64,000 nt of DNA. It comes from Obscuribacter phosphatis_A. GTDB lineage: Bacteria > Cyanobacteriota > Vampirovibrionia > Obscuribacterales > Obscuribacteraceae. The position numbers and the translations under genes are program-made. Below, in pieces: positions 62,468-64,000 of this stretch (positions within the stretch are counted from its first letter, which is position 1; each line of letters starts with the position of its first letter). The notes under the pieces were generated by a model that had not been told where the DNA came from, did no database searches, and saw only the letters and a list, made by a program, of their open reading frames with translations. The DNA lies in the NCBI GenBank assembly GCA_017303615.1, contig JAFLCK010000005.1:1-64000 (forward strand), read 5' to 3'.

Positions 62468-64000
62468 TTAGTCTAGCTCTAGACCCTGTGAGAGTCTTGT
62501 CTTTACCTTTTGGAAAAGAGCACGGTCTTTCTCTTTCTCTGCCTCAGAGCGCTTCTTAAGTGAATTGAGAGGCATCATCATTCTTTGGTTGCCTTTCAGC
62601 TTGTCCGCCTTTCTATCTAGAAAAGCCCAGTAAAGTCTCGTCACTGGACAATTCTTAGCTGGGTCAAAACGGCAACCTTTGCAGTAGTCGCTCATTTTGT
62701 TGATATAAGCCGCTCCGCTTACATAGGGCTTAGTGGTCATCAATTCGCCCAGGGCGAAAGTGCCCATGGCAAGAACATTTGGTTCTACCACCCAGTCGTA
62801 GGCATCGCTATAGGCCACCCAAAACCAATCGGTTAATTCTCTTGGTTCGATGTCCAGCAAGGTGGCTAAATTAGAGAGAATCATCAGCCTGGTTATATGG
62901 TGACTATAAGCTTCTTCCATAACGTCTTTGACAACGACATCAAGACAGTTCAGTCCCGACGGCGTACCCCAGAATGCCTGCGGTAAAGCTTCCTTGCTGG
63001 CTAAGTAATTTGGCGCGGCACCGCCGTCAATTGGCGATAATGAGCCTGTGCTTTTTTCCTTGTAAAGAGCATTGCCAAAGTCGCGGCCAAGCCACTTGCT
63101 ATAGCCAGCATCCCCTGGTTTTTCTCGGCATTCGACCTCTTTTATGTTTCTAAAGCCATCGGTCAAGGCATGCATGCCTCTGACATATTCGCGCCAACCG
63201 ATTACCTGTCTGATAAAGCCCTCTTTAGAGGCAAGTGGAATGTCCATTTCTAAGACTTCCTGCAAGATATCTTGAGGCAAAATGCGCATAATATTGAGCA
63301 GTTGCGAAAGCCTGGTATGAAAGAGCCCGCTTGACTTTGTAGACATGGCGTCTTCATAAGGTCCGAAATGGGGCAGACATTCTTCTTTGGCGAAGCGCCA
63401 TAGTTTTTCGGCGTCTTTGGCGGTGGCCGGCAGGGTCTCTAAATTGAGCTTGCCTGGATGGTCGGCAAAGTATTTCTCAATCAGATAGCCGACTTCTTCT
63501 GTCACCGCATTTGGTGCAAAGCATGGTGCTGAGGGGGCGGGAGGGATTCCCTTCCAGGGCAAGCGGTTCTCGCTGTCAAAGCTGTATTTGCCGCCTATTG
63601 GTTTGTTTGCCTCCATGAGAATGCCGGTCTTTTGCCTGAGATGACGATAAAAGGCATCCATACGGAATTTCCCGCTCTTGAAGACACCCTTTAGGTCCTC
63701 CAACTCGGTCAGCCAACCTTCGTGCCGCACCACCTGTAGTGCGCCGCTTGCTTGTAAACCGGCTAGGTCCCTGCGCAGTTCATATTCGGCCGCTTCCATC
63801 ATGGTTATTTGCCCATATTTCTGGCTCATCTCTTTCAGGGCCTGGCTATAGTGACCACTGACAGCCATATGTTCAACGGCGACGCCTTGGCCGGCAAGTT
63901 CTAGGGCGAAGTTGCGCATATTGGCTAAGACTAGCGCCAATTTTTGCTTGTGGTAGGGACGCAAAGATGGCTTCCAGGCATTTTCAATCAAGATGACACC
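62468..64000 (-). CDS. FeS-type (6-4) photolyase / cryptochrome-related protein (PhrB-like), 5' end beyond window
   Basis: At least 510 aa; the frame is open to the right edge (codons GVI precede LIENAWKPS), so the first ~25-30 residues with the usual GDQL motif are outside. Features of the bacterial PhrB/FeS-BCP family: HKQKLALVLANMRNFA, the FAD-binding helical domain with GFIRQVIGWREYVRGMH, and a C-terminal cluster CKGCRFDPAKNCPVTRLYW plus an earlier Cys (LNCLDVVV), together giving the four cysteines expected for the 4Fe-4S cluster. MILSNLATLLDIEPRELTDWFW and YDWVVEPNVLAMGTFA also match. Light-driven repair of UV lesions. Confidence 0.93.
   Translation of the reverse strand, partial: GVILIENAWKPSLRPYHKQKLALVLANMRNFALELAGQGVAVEHMAVSGHYSQALKEMSQKYGQITMMEAAEYELRRDLAGLQASGALQVVRHEGWLTELEDLKGVFKSGKFRMDAFYRHLRQKTGILMEANKPIGGKYSFDSENRLPWKGIPPAPSAPCFAPNAVTEEVGYLIEKYFADHPGKLNLETLPATAKDAEKLWRFAKEECLPHFGPYEDAMSTKSSGLFHTRLSQLLNIMRILPQDILQEVLEMDIPLASKEGFIRQVIGWREYVRGMHALTDGFRNIKEVECREKPGDAGYSKWLGRDFGNALYKEKSTGSLSPIDGGAAPNYLASKEALPQAFWGTPSGLNCLDVVVKDVMEEAYSHHITRLMILSNLATLLDIEPRELTDWFWVAYSDAYDWVVEPNVLAMGTFALGELMTTKPYVSGAAYINKMSDYCKGCRFDPAKNCPVTRLYWAFLDRKADKLKGNQRMMMPLNSLKKRSEAEKEKDRALFQKVKTRLSQGLELD

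Overview
The window is a gene-dense bacterial chromosome segment with about 50 protein genes on both strands, short intergenic gaps and roughly balanced GC. I see no rRNA, tRNA, CRISPR array, prophage or intact insertion sequence. Several traits point to a Gram-negative-type bacterium with a large signalling repertoire: MurC and UppP, a TonB-type C-terminal domain, the futalosine menaquinone enzyme MqnA, four Ser/Thr-kinase-type genes (one broken), exported TPR proteins, the Lhr-type helicase/ligase/exonuclease/PdeM repair operon and an FeS-type photolyase. The combination would suit a large-genome environmental lineage such as the non-photosynthetic Cyanobacteria relatives (Vampirovibrionia/Obscuribacterales), but this is inference. 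No marker gene here settles the taxonomy.

Layout. 1-2.3 kb: a partial low-complexity gene, murC and rpsT on the minus strand. 2.4-9.5 kb: a small hypothetical gene, a caspase-fold/TonB_C protein that lacks its catalytic residues, rsmI, uppP, and two related TPR plus retropepsin-like proteins, one of which has lost its Asp motif. 9.5-15 kb: an acyl-CoA mutase large subunit with isobutyryl-CoA-type specificity residues, divergent from urocanase (hutU), then aspartokinase. 15-25 kb: a TPR protein, a LipM-like octanoyltransferase, pyrimidine-nucleoside phosphorylase, a candidate small RNA or leader, mqnA, a membrane Ser/Thr kinase, a stand-alone E2-type acyltransferase domain, a patatin lipase, a MshEN-like repeat protein and a divergent SAM-hydrolase homologue. 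25-33 kb: a response regulator, a REC-HPt-REC-REC-GGDEF protein, msrB, two related membrane kinases (one interrupted by a stop codon) and an HtrA protease.

33-37 kb holds a TPR protein, then an SDR-fold gene divergent from a gene that looks like a domesticated ISXO2/IS1595 transposase. In the latter, a DprA-like winged helix sits where the DDE domain should be. Between the two genes lies a perfect 36-bp palindrome whose 18-bp core also occurs upstream of aspartokinase. 37.3-43.9 kb is the four-gene DNA-repair operon (MBL exonuclease, ATP-dependent ligase, Lhr-core helicase, PdeM). 44-64 kb holds a DUF1460 hydrolase, an AhpD-like protein, a large LRR protein, an APC permease, phosphoglucose isomerase, a POT peptide transporter divergent from an RDD/TPR protein, a repetitive Gly/Asp-rich protein, an MFS-spermidine synthase fusion, a TPR protein, an M28 peptidase, two unknown genes and the photolyase, which runs off the end.

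Two themes run across the window. First, many proteins keep a fold but lose catalytic residues (caspase-like, retropepsin-like, SDR, SAM hydrolase, receiver domains, a truncated kinase), which suggests scaffolding or sensing roles. Second, short tandem repeats with units of 12, 15 or 18 bp occur in frame within many genes, in signal peptides and linkers.
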